This document shows, in pieces, positions 26,515 through 34,448 of a DNA stretch of 64,000 bases (its first letter is position 1; each line of letters starts with the position of its first letter). The DNA is from Campylobacteraceae bacterium (GTDB lineage Bacteria > Campylobacterota > Campylobacteria > Campylobacterales > Campylobacteraceae). The stretch spans positions 1 through 64,000 of the forward strand of contig JAAYPR010000022.1 in NCBI GenBank assembly GCA_012519705.1. The letters are read 5' to 3'. The position numbers were made by a program, and so were the translations under genes. Below the pieces are notes generated by a model. That model was given only the letters and a program-made list of their open reading frames with translations. It made no database searches and was not told where the DNA came from.

Positions 26515-29277
26515 TTAAAACCTATACTCAGCTTTAACACCGCCACTAATTCCCTCTTTATCTCCTAGATATCCTTGAAGATTAAGTCCAAGGTTTAAGT
26601 TTTCTATTGCTAAGAAGTTAGCACCTAGTTCTAAAACTGCACTATCGCCTTTTAGTTCAGGAGCTTCTATCTCTCTACCTCTATGGTCATATCCTTTAGC
26701 TTTACCATCAAACTCTCTTTCATAAGCAGCACCAAAGTATAGTGTAGAGATATCACTTATACTGTAGTTATATCTAGCACCTATCTTAGTTCTTATAGAG
26801 TCTATACTATCAAAGCTAAACTTTTGATTGGCTACAACTACATCTGTGCTTTCTAAGTTAGTATAAAGTAGTTTAGCATAAACATCAAGGTTTGAGTTGT
26901 TGTTTATATCTATGATATTACCTACTCCTATATGAGCACCATAGTATCTTCTATCTAAGTCAAACTCTACTGGTATACCAAAGTCACCACTTTTATACTC
27001 TGTATCTGTTTTACCTACTCTTAAACTTCCTTCTATATAGAAATTATTAGCTAGATTACTATGTAGCATAATACCTAGACCATAGTACTCTGTATCTCCA
27101 GCTCCTCTTACTACACTACTATTAGCAAAGCCATTGAAGCTATCATACTCACCCTTACCTGCTTCTATAAATGCAGAGTAAGTTGTATCATTAACTGATG
27201 ATGCTACACCAGTAAGAATGCTTATACCTTTAACATCTACATATGAGCCAGTTTTGGTTTTAACATCACTTCCAGCTACAGCTAAGAATGCTCCTAGGTT
27301 ATCACTCTCATCTATAGTGTGTATCATAGTACCAGCATTATCAGCTATTAAGTCAGCTCCACTATTTACAAAAGATACAGATGCAAGTCCTGCTTCTAGG
27401 AAGGATTTAACTTTAGGGTTTTGCTTAGAGGCTGGTGTTTGTGGTTTTTCTGGTGTTGGAGGTGTTGGTAGAGTATCAGGTGATAAAACCTCTGCATATA
27501 GATAGTTAGCCTCATCATTTTTTAACTCAAATGTATAGATATCACCTACACCAGCCATAACATCCATATGGTTAGTCATATCTGTTGGATGGATGACATT
27601 AGCATTTTCTGAGTGGATTAAATTTACTCTATCTCCTGTTAGTAGTTCAGGTATATCACCTTCTAATACTCCTACTCCCACTTTAGACTTAGATAAGTCA
27701 GTATCTTCTGTATCAGTTAGAGTAAGCATAGTATCGTTTGCTTTAGTATTAGCCGGGAGATAGAAATTTATAAACTCAAAGTTAGCTATGTTTTTAGCAC
27801 TTAGTCCATTTGAGTAGAAATTTAGAGTGTTGCCTTTGGCTAGTCTAGTAAAGTCTCTATCTGAGTAATCATCATAGTTTGCACCACCATAGATGATAGC
27901 ATTAGTAAAAGATGGAGTTCCTTTTATAGTTACTATGTTATCTGTAGCTAACCCCGATATATTTCTTATTTGACCTCCAACTATAGAATCTCCTGATATA
28001 CTCCCACCAGAAATGATAATGCTATTAGAAATAGCTGACTCGTTGTTGCTATATCCTCCACGCACATTGGCATCTATATTTCCACCTAATATTTCTACTG
28101 TATTTTTAACCGCTTTAGCATCTTTAGATCTACCACCATAAATATTCTTTTTTATATTTCCGTCTAAGATTTTAATGCTATTTAAAGTAGCTAGACCTTT
28201 AGTGCTACGCCCACCATAGATATAGTTTTCTAGAACTCCACCCGATATAAAAACTTTGTTGTCAGAAACTAACCCATTCTCACTAAACCCACCATAAACA
28301 TAGCCATCCACTTGTCCTGCTGAAATTTCTACACTATTTAAAGTGACCGAACCACTATCACTACGCCCACCGTATATAAAGCCACCCACCTTTTCAGCAG
28401 ATATTTTTACAGTATTGTGCACTACCTTGCCGTCTGTATCGCCTTTTGACCTACCACCATAAACGCTACCTTTTATTATTCCATTTAAAATTTCAACCTC
28501 ATTATTACTGGCTAAATTATTTTCACTATAGCCACCATAAACCCAACCATCAATAGTCCCACTTGAAATTTTAACTATATTTTTATCTGCTAAGCCGTTT
28601 ATACTTTTACCACCGAAAACATCGCCTTGAATTTCAGCAATATCCACTTCAACTTTATTATTTTTGCTAGTCTCAGACCCGCCAGCATAACCGCCATAAA
28701 CTGAACCTTCTATCACAGGGCTTGAACTTTGAGATATACCAGTTATTTCAACTTCATTTTCAGAAACTTCATTTGCTCCGCTATATCCACCATAAACGCT
28801 TCCTTTGATTGTTGTGCGTCTTGTATCGCTGTCAGAATCTATGATAACTTTATTTTTTGTTACTTTGCCCATATAAGAATAACTACCGAAAACAGAGCCA
28901 CTATCCGCATCTGAGCCACCACCTATAACTGTGCCATCTTTTACAGTAACAGTATTATTTAAAAGTTCTGTATTTATATCGTTATGGATAGCTCCATAAA
29001 TAGCTCCTTTAATACGGTTTGTACTATCTTGTATAATAAAGTTATTATTAGAAATATCTATTGTTTGAAGTGTTGGAAAAAAGCTTTTATCTGGCGTACC
29101 ATAAATATAACCTAACCTACTATCGGGGCTACTATCGTTAAATGTATAATCTTCAGCACTAAGAGGTAGTATAAATGCACTAGCTATAATGCTAAGACTT
29201 AAAGCTTTTTTTAAAGCAACTTTTGATAAACTTCTCGTCCCTATATTAAGGGAGGGGGTAGTAGTTTGCAGTTTCAT
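26515..29277 (-). CDS. Autotransporter (type V secretion) with glycine-rich beta-helix repeats
   Basis: A 920-residue secreted outer-membrane protein. It opens with a long signal peptide (about 42 residues, ending LSAEDY). The passenger from about residue 80 to 440 has some twelve repeats of roughly 24-30 residues built round [IV]-x-G-x-[VI]-[YF]-G-G-x-S and N-x-V-x-I, as expected for a right-handed beta-helix adhesin. A proline-rich linker (PTPPTPEKPQTP) comes before the C-terminal ~280-residue autotransporter beta-barrel, which ends in aromatic KAEYRF. An exact AGGAGG ribosome site precedes ATG 29277. A complete IS element lies 60 bases upstream, within the promoter. Confidence 0.9.
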   Translation of the reverse strand: MKLQTTTPSLNIGTRSLSKVALKKALSLSIIASAFILPLSAEDYTFNDSSPDSRLGYIYGTPDKSFFPTLQTIDISNNNFIIQDSTNRIKGAIYGAIHNDINTELLNNTVTVKDGTVIGGGSDADSGSVFGSYSYMGKVTKNKVIIDSDSDTRRTTIKGSVYGGYSGANEVSENEVEITGISQSSSPVIEGSVYGGYAGGSETSKNNKVEVDIAEIQGDVFGGKSINGLADKNIVKISSGTIDGWVYGGYSENNLASNNEVEILNGIIKGSVYGGRSKGDTDGKVVHNTVKISAEKVGGFIYGGRSDSGSVTLNSVEISAGQVDGYVYGGFSENGLVSDNKVFISGGVLENYIYGGRSTKGLATLNSIKILDGNIKKNIYGGRSKDAKAVKNTVEILGGNIDANVRGGYSNNESAISNSIIISGGSISGDSIVGGQIRNISGLATDNIVTIKGTPSFTNAIIYGGANYDDYSDRDFTRLAKGNTLNFYSNGLSAKNIANFEFINFYLPANTKANDTMLTLTDTEDTDLSKSKVGVGVLEGDIPELLTGDRVNLIHSENANVIHPTDMTNHMDVMAGVGDIYTFELKNDEANYLYAEVLSPDTLPTPPTPEKPQTPASKQNPKVKSFLEAGLASVSFVNSGADLIADNAGTMIHTIDESDNLGAFLAVAGSDVKTKTGSYVDVKGISILTGVASSVNDTTYSAFIEAGKGEYDSFNGFANSSVVRGAGDTEYYGLGIMLHSNLANNFYIEGSLRVGKTDTEYKSGDFGIPVEFDLDRRYYGAHIGVGNIIDINNNSNLDVYAKLLYTNLESTDVVVANQKFSFDSIDSIRTKIGARYNYSISDISTLYFGAAYEREFDGKAKGYDHRGREIEAPELKGDSAVLELGANFLAIENLNLGLNLQGYLGDKEGISGGVKAEYRF

Positions 29278-29282
29278 GACTG

Positions 29283-29288
29283 CCTCCT
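29283..29288 (-). promoter_or_regulatory. Consensus ribosome-binding site of the autotransporter
   Basis: AGGAGG on the minus strand lies five bases before the start codon, a full match to the 16S rRNA tail, suggesting a high translation rate when mRNA is made. Confidence 0.8.
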
Positions 29289-29328
29289 TTTATAAATTTG
29301 AATATATACAATACATCTTTCTAATGAA

Positions 29329-29334
29329 ATTATA
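29329..29334 (-). promoter_or_regulatory. Autotransporter -10 box at the IS junction
   Basis: On the minus strand TAGTATAAT abuts the end of the IS element. Five of six bases of TATAAT lie in the duplicated target site and only the last T (29329) is outside. The natural upstream region (T-rich, ending TATATAG) is now on the far side of the insertion. Confidence 0.55.
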
Positions 29335-29337
29335 CTA
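29330..29337. repeat. Target-site duplication, left copy
   Basis: TTATACTA directly flanks the left inverted repeat of the IS and is identical to 30085-30092. Eight bases is the usual duplication length of the IS1595 family. Confidence 0.92.
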
Positions 29338-30084
29338 GGCTCAATGGAACTTAAGCGGGTTTTCACTTATTAATTTTTAGTAATGTTTTATACAAATCTT
29401 TATTATCTTTTTTGATATTGTATCTATATTCACACTCTTTTAAGTGTAAGATAAAATTATCTCTTTTTATGCCTTTAAATTTGCTTAGCCTGTGCTTACA
29501 GTATCCCCAGAAGTTTTCTATACCATTAATGTGATTTCTGCCATTTGCAAATTCATCTTTAGAGTGTTTTGCTCTATAGTGAGCTTTAGCACCATAATCC
29601 ACAAGTCCGTCATAAGCTTTCCAGCTGTCAGAATAAATTACACTCTCATCAAGATTGCTAAATTCCTTTAAAATAGGCAGTAATTCTTTGCTAGAGCAAT
29701 TTTTAACAACTTGGGTATAGACCTTGCCATCTCTTTTAAGCATTCCAAACACAGGTGTTTTATTGCTTGCACCCCTGCCTCTTTTACCACGAACTCTTTT
29801 AGCTCCGAAGTAGCTCTCATCTACTTCTATTTCGCCTGAGAATTTGCTTATCTTTTCACACTCATTCATCATTAAAACTCTAATTTGTTTAAATATTTTA
29901 CCTAGTGTTTTTTCTGAAACGCCTGTTAATTCTGATATTTTAACTGCCTCTATATCAAGACAGAAATACTTTAAAATTTCTCTAAATTTAGTCTCTGAAA
30001 TTCTTGAACGATATATATACTTGTTTTTCATCCTTGAAATCATAGTTTGAAGCTCCTTTATTAGAGCTTAAGTTCTATTGAGCC
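29338..30084 (-). mobile_element. Complete IS1595-family element, IS1016-like group
   Basis: A 747-bp element bounded by 19-bp terminal inverted repeats that match at 18 of 19 positions (GGCTCAATGGAACTTAAGC at 29338-29356 and the complement of GGCTCAATAGAACTTAAGC at 30066-30084). Perfect 8-bp direct repeats TTATACTA flank it. It contains one intact transposase gene. Clean ends and an undamaged gene point to a fairly recent insertion. It sits in the promoter of the autotransporter and in the same orientation. Confidence 0.95.
29363..30043 (-). CDS. IS1595 family (IS1016-like) transposase
   Basis: A 226-residue DDE-type transposase. The catalytic region shows GEIEVDESYFGAKRVRGKRG (first Asp), VIYSDSWKAY (second Asp) and HINGIENFWGYCK (third acidic residue or Asn), as in the ISXO2-like domain. 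It is short and lacks the N-terminal zinc ribbon of longer family members, fitting the IS1016 subgroup. The N-terminal ~70 residues contain a helix-turn-helix-like segment (AVKISELTGVSEKTLGKIF). AAGGAG lies nine bases before ATG 30043. No frameshift or stop interrupts it. Confidence 0.95.
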   Translation of the reverse strand: MISRMKNKYIYRSRISETKFREILKYFCLDIEAVKISELTGVSEKTLGKIFKQIRVLMMNECEKISKFSGEIEVDESYFGAKRVRGKRGRGASNKTPVFGMLKRDGKVYTQVVKNCSSKELLPILKEFSNLDESVIYSDSWKAYDGLVDYGAKAHYRAKHSKDEFANGRNHINGIENFWGYCKHRLSKFKGIKRDNFILHLKECEYRYNIKKDNKDLYKTLLKINK

Positions 30085-30092
30085 TTATACTA
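30085..30092. repeat. Target-site duplication, right copy
   Basis: TTATACTA directly follows the right inverted repeat and is identical to 29330-29337. On the minus strand it reads TAGTATAA next to the IS end, so a near -10 box (TATAAG) faces the transposase gene. Confidence 0.92.
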
Positions 30093-30174
30093 TATAAAAA
30101 AATAAATTTAAATGAGTTTATAACAAATTTTTTAGAAAAAATAAATGTTTTTGAAAGTAGTAAATTTTGGGCTT

Positions 30175-32208
30175 TTACAGTCCTTCGCTCACCATCCCAG
30201 CCTCAACTAAAAACTGGCTTGGCTGATAGGTGATTTTCCTGATTTTGTCGTATTTGGCATAGCTTAGTATAAGCTCATCTCTAGCTCTTGTAACTGCTAC
30301 GTAAAAAAGCCTCCTTTCCTCTTCAATGTTCCCACCCATCGCCATTAGTTTTGAGTTTGGGAAGCGGTTTTGAGCAAGATCAACTATAAAAACCTGCCCA
30401 AACTCTAGCCCCTTACTTGCGTGTATGCTTAAGAGATTTACCCCCTCACCCTCGTCCATCTCGTTTGAGCCAAGGGTTAGGAAGTTGTAAAACTTATCTA
30501 AATCACTATAATTCCTTGCCATCTGTAATAAAACTTCACTTTTTTGATAGATGTTTTCTATATGGCTTTGTTTTAACTCCTCATCAACTTTGCCGTTTTT
30601 TAGAGTTGCTCTTTTTGTAGCTATTTCACTTGCAATGATGGCAAAAATTTGAGAGCTAATGACGGCTCTTAACACTTCAAAACTCCTTGTTAAGCCTCTA
30701 GTTTTTAGAAGCAGGTTATAAAACTCACTAAGCATTAAAGCCCCGTGTTCGCTTAGTTTTGAGTATCTCAAAACTGGATTTCCCCTAAACTCACTACTCA
30801 TCTTAACGCCCTCAAACCTAGCACTCTCATCAAAGATATCAAACTCATCAAAAAGCCCTAGTTGATAGTTCTTTTTCCTTGCTTCATAAACACGAACACT
30901 TTTATCAGGCGATAAAAAACCTTTTATGATATTTCCATGCCCTAAGCCACTAAGTGCTTCGTAAATTTCTTTAATAGACGCCGCCCCTAAGCCTTTTGCA
31001 TACTCTAAAATCTGCATAAATGCCATCAAATCTTTTGGATTTATAAGAACTCCGATGAAATTTATCAAAGCTTTTATTTCTCTGTTTTCAAAAAAGCTAA
31101 TGCCCCCTTTTCTTTTAGAACTTATACCAACTTCCCTTAAACTCGCCTCTACACCGTCCGCACTTGAGTTGTTTCTAAAGATAACGGCGATGTTGTCTTT
31201 TTCAAATTTAGAGTTTTTTATCATCTCGGCGATTTTTGAGTACTGGGCATAAAGCTCGTCAAATACTAAAAGCCTTGGGTTTTTAAACTCACCATCTCGG
31301 TGCACAGTTAGGTGCTTTTCATAAAGGCGGGGGTTGTTTTCTATGACTTTGTTTGCAAGAGCTAAAATCCCTTTAGTTGAGCGGTAGTTTACATTTAAAG
31401 CGTAAATTTTAGCGTCTCTGTAACGCTCCCTAAAAGAGCCGATTATCTCTATATTTGCCCCGTTAAACGCGTAAATACTTTGGTCGAAGTCCCCTACGCA
31501 AAAAAGGCTTTTTGTATTAAACGCATCTATCAAACTTCCTTGAAGTGTGTTTGTGTCTTGATACTCATCAACTAAAATTTCTGTGAAATTTAGGGGTGCT
31601 CCTTTTTTAAGCTCTCTTTTCATATTCAGAAGCAAGTCGTTAAAGTCAGCATAACCAAATTTTGCTTTTTCTGCTTCAAACTCAGTTAAAATATCATCAT
31701 AAATTTCAGCATAAACACTTTGCTCATCGTAGTTTTCGCTAAACCACTCATAAAAACTTTGGTTTATTATCTTGTTTTGAAAAAACGAGTAGATATCATA
31801 AAGATAAGCCCCGCTATATGGCTTAACATCGCTTATATGGTCAAACCTTCTTCTTGATGCGATTGAGCGAAGCAGAATTTTAAGTTCGCTTGGTTGCTTT
31901 AAAGTGACACCTTTGCCTAGACTTCTTAAAAGAGAAAATGAGGTTGAGTGGAAAGTCCCAGCTGTGATTTTAGCGATGATTTCTTTATCAAAGTAACGCT
32001 CTAGCCTACTTATCATCTCGCTTGCCGCTTTGTTTGTAAAAGTAAGAAGCAGTATTTTCTCAGGTGCAACGCCTAAATTTAGTAGATGTGCAATCCTAGC
32101 AACTATAGTTGAGGTTTTTCCTGTTCCAGCACTTGCTATGACTAAATTTCGCCCCAAAGGTGCGGTTGCTGCGGTGTATTGGTCTCTATTTAACTTTGAA
32201 AGTGGCAA
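30175..32208 (-). CDS. UvrD/Rep-like superfamily 1 ATP-dependent DNA helicase
   Basis: A 677-residue SF1A helicase similar to UvrD, Rep or PcrA and to C. jejuni Cj0777. Visible motifs are Q-motif LNRDQYTAAT, Walker A ASAGTGKTSTIV, LTFTNKAASEM (Ia), VDEYQDTN (II), GDFDQSIYAFNGA (III), LNVNYRST (IV), LLSIHASKGLEF (V) and LFYVAVTRARD (VI). The start is TTG at 32208 with AAGGAG six bases before it. It unwinds DNA in repair or replication restart. It is divergent from pbpC. Which of UvrD or Rep it replaces cannot be told from the sequence. Confidence 0.92.
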   Translation of the reverse strand: MPLSKLNRDQYTAATAPLGRNLVIASAGTGKTSTIVARIAHLLNLGVAPEKILLLTFTNKAASEMISRLERYFDKEIIAKITAGTFHSTSFSLLRSLGKGVTLKQPSELKILLRSIASRRRFDHISDVKPYSGAYLYDIYSFFQNKIINQSFYEWFSENYDEQSVYAEIYDDILTEFEAEKAKFGYADFNDLLLNMKRELKKGAPLNFTEILVDEYQDTNTLQGSLIDAFNTKSLFCVGDFDQSIYAFNGANIEIIGSFRERYRDAKIYALNVNYRSTKGILALANKVIENNPRLYEKHLTVHRDGEFKNPRLLVFDELYAQYSKIAEMIKNSKFEKDNIAVIFRNNSSADGVEASLREVGISSKRKGGISFFENREIKALINFIGVLINPKDLMAFMQILEYAKGLGAASIKEIYEALSGLGHGNIIKGFLSPDKSVRVYEARKKNYQLGLFDEFDIFDESARFEGVKMSSEFRGNPVLRYSKLSEHGALMLSEFYNLLLKTRGLTRSFEVLRAVISSQIFAIIASEIATKRATLKNGKVDEELKQSHIENIYQKSEVLLQMARNYSDLDKFYNFLTLGSNEMDEGEGVNLLSIHASKGLEFGQVFIVDLAQNRFPNSKLMAMGGNIEEERRLFYVAVTRARDELILSYAKYDKIRKITYQPSQFLVEAGMVSEGL

Positions 32209-32282
32209 ATTTAACTCCTTAAAAAAAGAAAAGATTATATCTTGTGTGGCTAAATTTAAGCCTAAAATTCACAAAAGTTTTA

Positions 32283-32288
32283 TACAAT
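32283..32288 (+). promoter_or_regulatory. Possible -10 box giving a near-leaderless pbpC mRNA
   Basis: TACAAT preceded by TTTTA ends six bases before the pbpC ATG. A transcription start seven bases on would coincide with the A of ATG at 32295. No ribosome-binding site is visible before this ATG. Confidence 0.35.
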
Positions 32289-32294
32289 TTTAAA

Positions 32295-34448
32295 ATGAAA
32301 ACTAAAACTCTAGCTTGTTTCACACTCTTTTTAGTGGCTCTGTTTTTCGTGCTAAACTTAGCATTTCCGCTAAAACTTCCAAATTTACATACATCATCAA
32401 TACTTTATGATAAAAATGGACTCATTATTAGAGAAAAACTCTCCTTAAAAGATGAGTGGCTTTTTGAGGCAGATGTTATTCCACCCATTATAAAAAAGAG
32501 TGTTCTACACTTTGAGGACAGATATTTTTACTACCATTTTGGTATAAATCCTTTTTCTATCATAAGAGCTAGTTTTCACAACCTTGCAAGCCCCAATAAA
32601 ATCGGTGCTTCAACCATAACTATGCAAGTTGCTAGGATGATAGAACCAAAGGAAAGAAGCTATAAAAATAAAATCATTGAAATTTTTAGAGCCATTCAGC
32701 TAGAGCTTAACTACTCAAAAGATGAAATTTTAAACTTGTACTTTAGCCTTGCCCCATATGGTGGAAACATCGTTGGGATAAAAGCGGCAAGTAGGTTTTA
32801 CTTTAACAAAACTCTTGATGAGTTAAGTTTGGGTGAAATCGCCCTGCTCTCAGTCGTGCCTAAAAACCCAAACAAAAACCGCCTTGATAGAAGTAGAAAT
32901 TTAAACCATCTAAAAGATAGAGTTTTAACAAGTCTGTATAAAAGCAGGGTTATAGATGAAAGTATGTATAAAAGAGCTTTAAATGAGAGCTTTAAACCTA
33001 AAAGATACGAGGCGTTAAATTTGGCTTATCACTACTCAAATTTAGCTTTTGAAAATAGTAGTAAATTTGGCGACATAACTTCAAATTTAGACCTAAATTT
33101 ACAACTCGAAATTGAAAAAATAAGTAGAAATTTAATGCTTAGTTTTAGCAAATTTGATATAAATAACGCTAGTGTTGTGGTTATAGATAACGAAAAAATG
33201 GAAGTTATAGCCTACCTTGGAAGTCATAACTTAAAAAGCGATGAGGGTTTTAACGACGGAGTTATGGCAAAAAGAAGTGTTGGTTCAACCTTAAAGCCTT
33301 TCATTTACGCCCTTGCTTTAGAAAACGGGCTTATCACGCCAAAACAAAGGCTAATTGATACAGAAATTTTTATAAACGACTACTCGCCACAGAACTTCAC
33401 AAAAGAGTTTATCGGTGAAATCAGTGCCATAGATGCCCTAACTTTTTCACTTAACACACCTGCTGTTTTTCTAAACTCAAAGCTTGGAGAAAACTCACTC
33501 TATGAGCTTTTATCAAAAGCAAATTTAGCAAAAGAAAAAAAAGAGTTTTACGGAGAGGCGATAGCGTTAGGCTCTATTAACTTAAGCCTTTTAGAACTCA
33601 CTCATCTATTTACAATTTTTGCAAATGAAGGGGTTTTAAAACCTCTTGAAGTTGCTGGGAAAATAGTAGGCAACGATACAAAACTTTTAGAAAAAGAGAG
33701 TTCTTATCTAGTAGGTGAGATGTTAAAAGAAAGCCCAAGAAGCTATCTAAACTCAGTTTGGCAAAACACCTTTGATATGCCTGTGATTTCCTTTAAAACA
33801 GGAACAAGTGCAAACTCTGTGGATTTACACACCATAGCGTTTAACAAAAACTACACCGTTGGAGTCTGGCTTGGAAACTTCAGTGGAAAACCAACAAGTG
33901 GCTTAACAGGGCTTGAAAGCTCTGCAAAAATAGTCTTTGAAATTTTTAGATATCTAAGTAAAAACTATAACTTAAATAGCGTAAAAAAACCTGATGGCTT
34001 AGTTGAGGCAAGAGTCTGCACTGATGCTTTTATTTATGATGAGTGTAAAAGCTATGAAACTGACACTTTGATACAAAACGTAACGCTTAAAGATAGATGT
34101 GGACTTATCTCAAATGAGCAAATTCACTACCTTTTTATAAACGATTTTATAGATAAAGATGACATCATAAATAGTCCTTGTTTTGAAACGTTTAAGCATA
34201 TCAGACCGTTAGTTGCTTACCCTGCTGATGGAAGTCAGATAGTTAGTTTTGACAGCATAATAAATGTTAAATGTATAAGCTTTTTAGGTGATGAAATTTA
34301 CCTAAAAATCAACGAAGAAGAGTATAATAAATTTAGAAGTGGTGAGAACTTGAAATTTAGTCTGGATTTTGGTTATCACACTATAAAATGTCTTGATGAA
34401 AACTCAAATTTAGCCACGTCTAAAATACAAATAAGGAGTTTTGAATGA
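32295..34448 (+). CDS. pbpC: Penicillin-binding protein 1C
   Basis: A 717-residue bifunctional peptidoglycan synthase. After one N-terminal membrane helix (LACFTLFLVALFFVLNLAF) comes a GT51 glycosyltransferase domain with HFEDRYFYYHFGINP (catalytic Glu) and GASTITMQVARM. The transpeptidase domain has SVGSTLKPFIYAL (Ser-x-x-Lys) and SFKTGTSAN (KTG). The C-terminal ~100 residues form the PBP1C-specific tail. The start ATG 32295 is chosen because it precedes the membrane helix directly; the upstream in-frame ATG (32244) adds 17 residues with no ribosome site. It overlaps the alpha-2-macroglobulin gene by four bases, the classic pbpC-yfhM pairing. Confidence 0.93.
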   Translation: MKTKTLACFTLFLVALFFVLNLAFPLKLPNLHTSSILYDKNGLIIREKLSLKDEWLFEADVIPPIIKKSVLHFEDRYFYYHFGINPFSIIRASFHNLASPNKIGASTITMQVARMIEPKERSYKNKIIEIFRAIQLELNYSKDEILNLYFSLAPYGGNIVGIKAASRFYFNKTLDELSLGEIALLSVVPKNPNKNRLDRSRNLNHLKDRVLTSLYKSRVIDESMYKRALNESFKPKRYEALNLAYHYSNLAFENSSKFGDITSNLDLNLQLEIEKISRNLMLSFSKFDINNASVVVIDNEKMEVIAYLGSHNLKSDEGFNDGVMAKRSVGSTLKPFIYALALENGLITPKQRLIDTEIFINDYSPQNFTKEFIGEISAIDALTFSLNTPAVFLNSKLGENSLYELLSKANLAKEKKEFYGEAIALGSINLSLLELTHLFTIFANEGVLKPLEVAGKIVGNDTKLLEKESSYLVGEMLKESPRSYLNSVWQNTFDMPVISFKTGTSANSVDLHTIAFNKNYTVGVWLGNFSGKPTSGLTGLESSAKIVFEIFRYLSKNYNLNSVKKPDGLVEARVCTDAFIYDECKSYETDTLIQNVTLKDRCGLISNEQIHYLFINDFIDKDDIINSPCFETFKHIRPLVAYPADGSQIVSFDSIINVKCISFLGDEIYLKINEEEYNKFRSGENLKFSLDFGYHTIKCLDENSNLATSKIQIRSFE

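Noticed and set aside
26515-29277. Regular repeats in the autotransporter considered as a CRISPR array or intergenic repeats
   Set aside because: They keep one reading frame, vary at the DNA level and code for glycine-rich beta-helix turns; there are no identical repeats with unique spacers and no cas genes.
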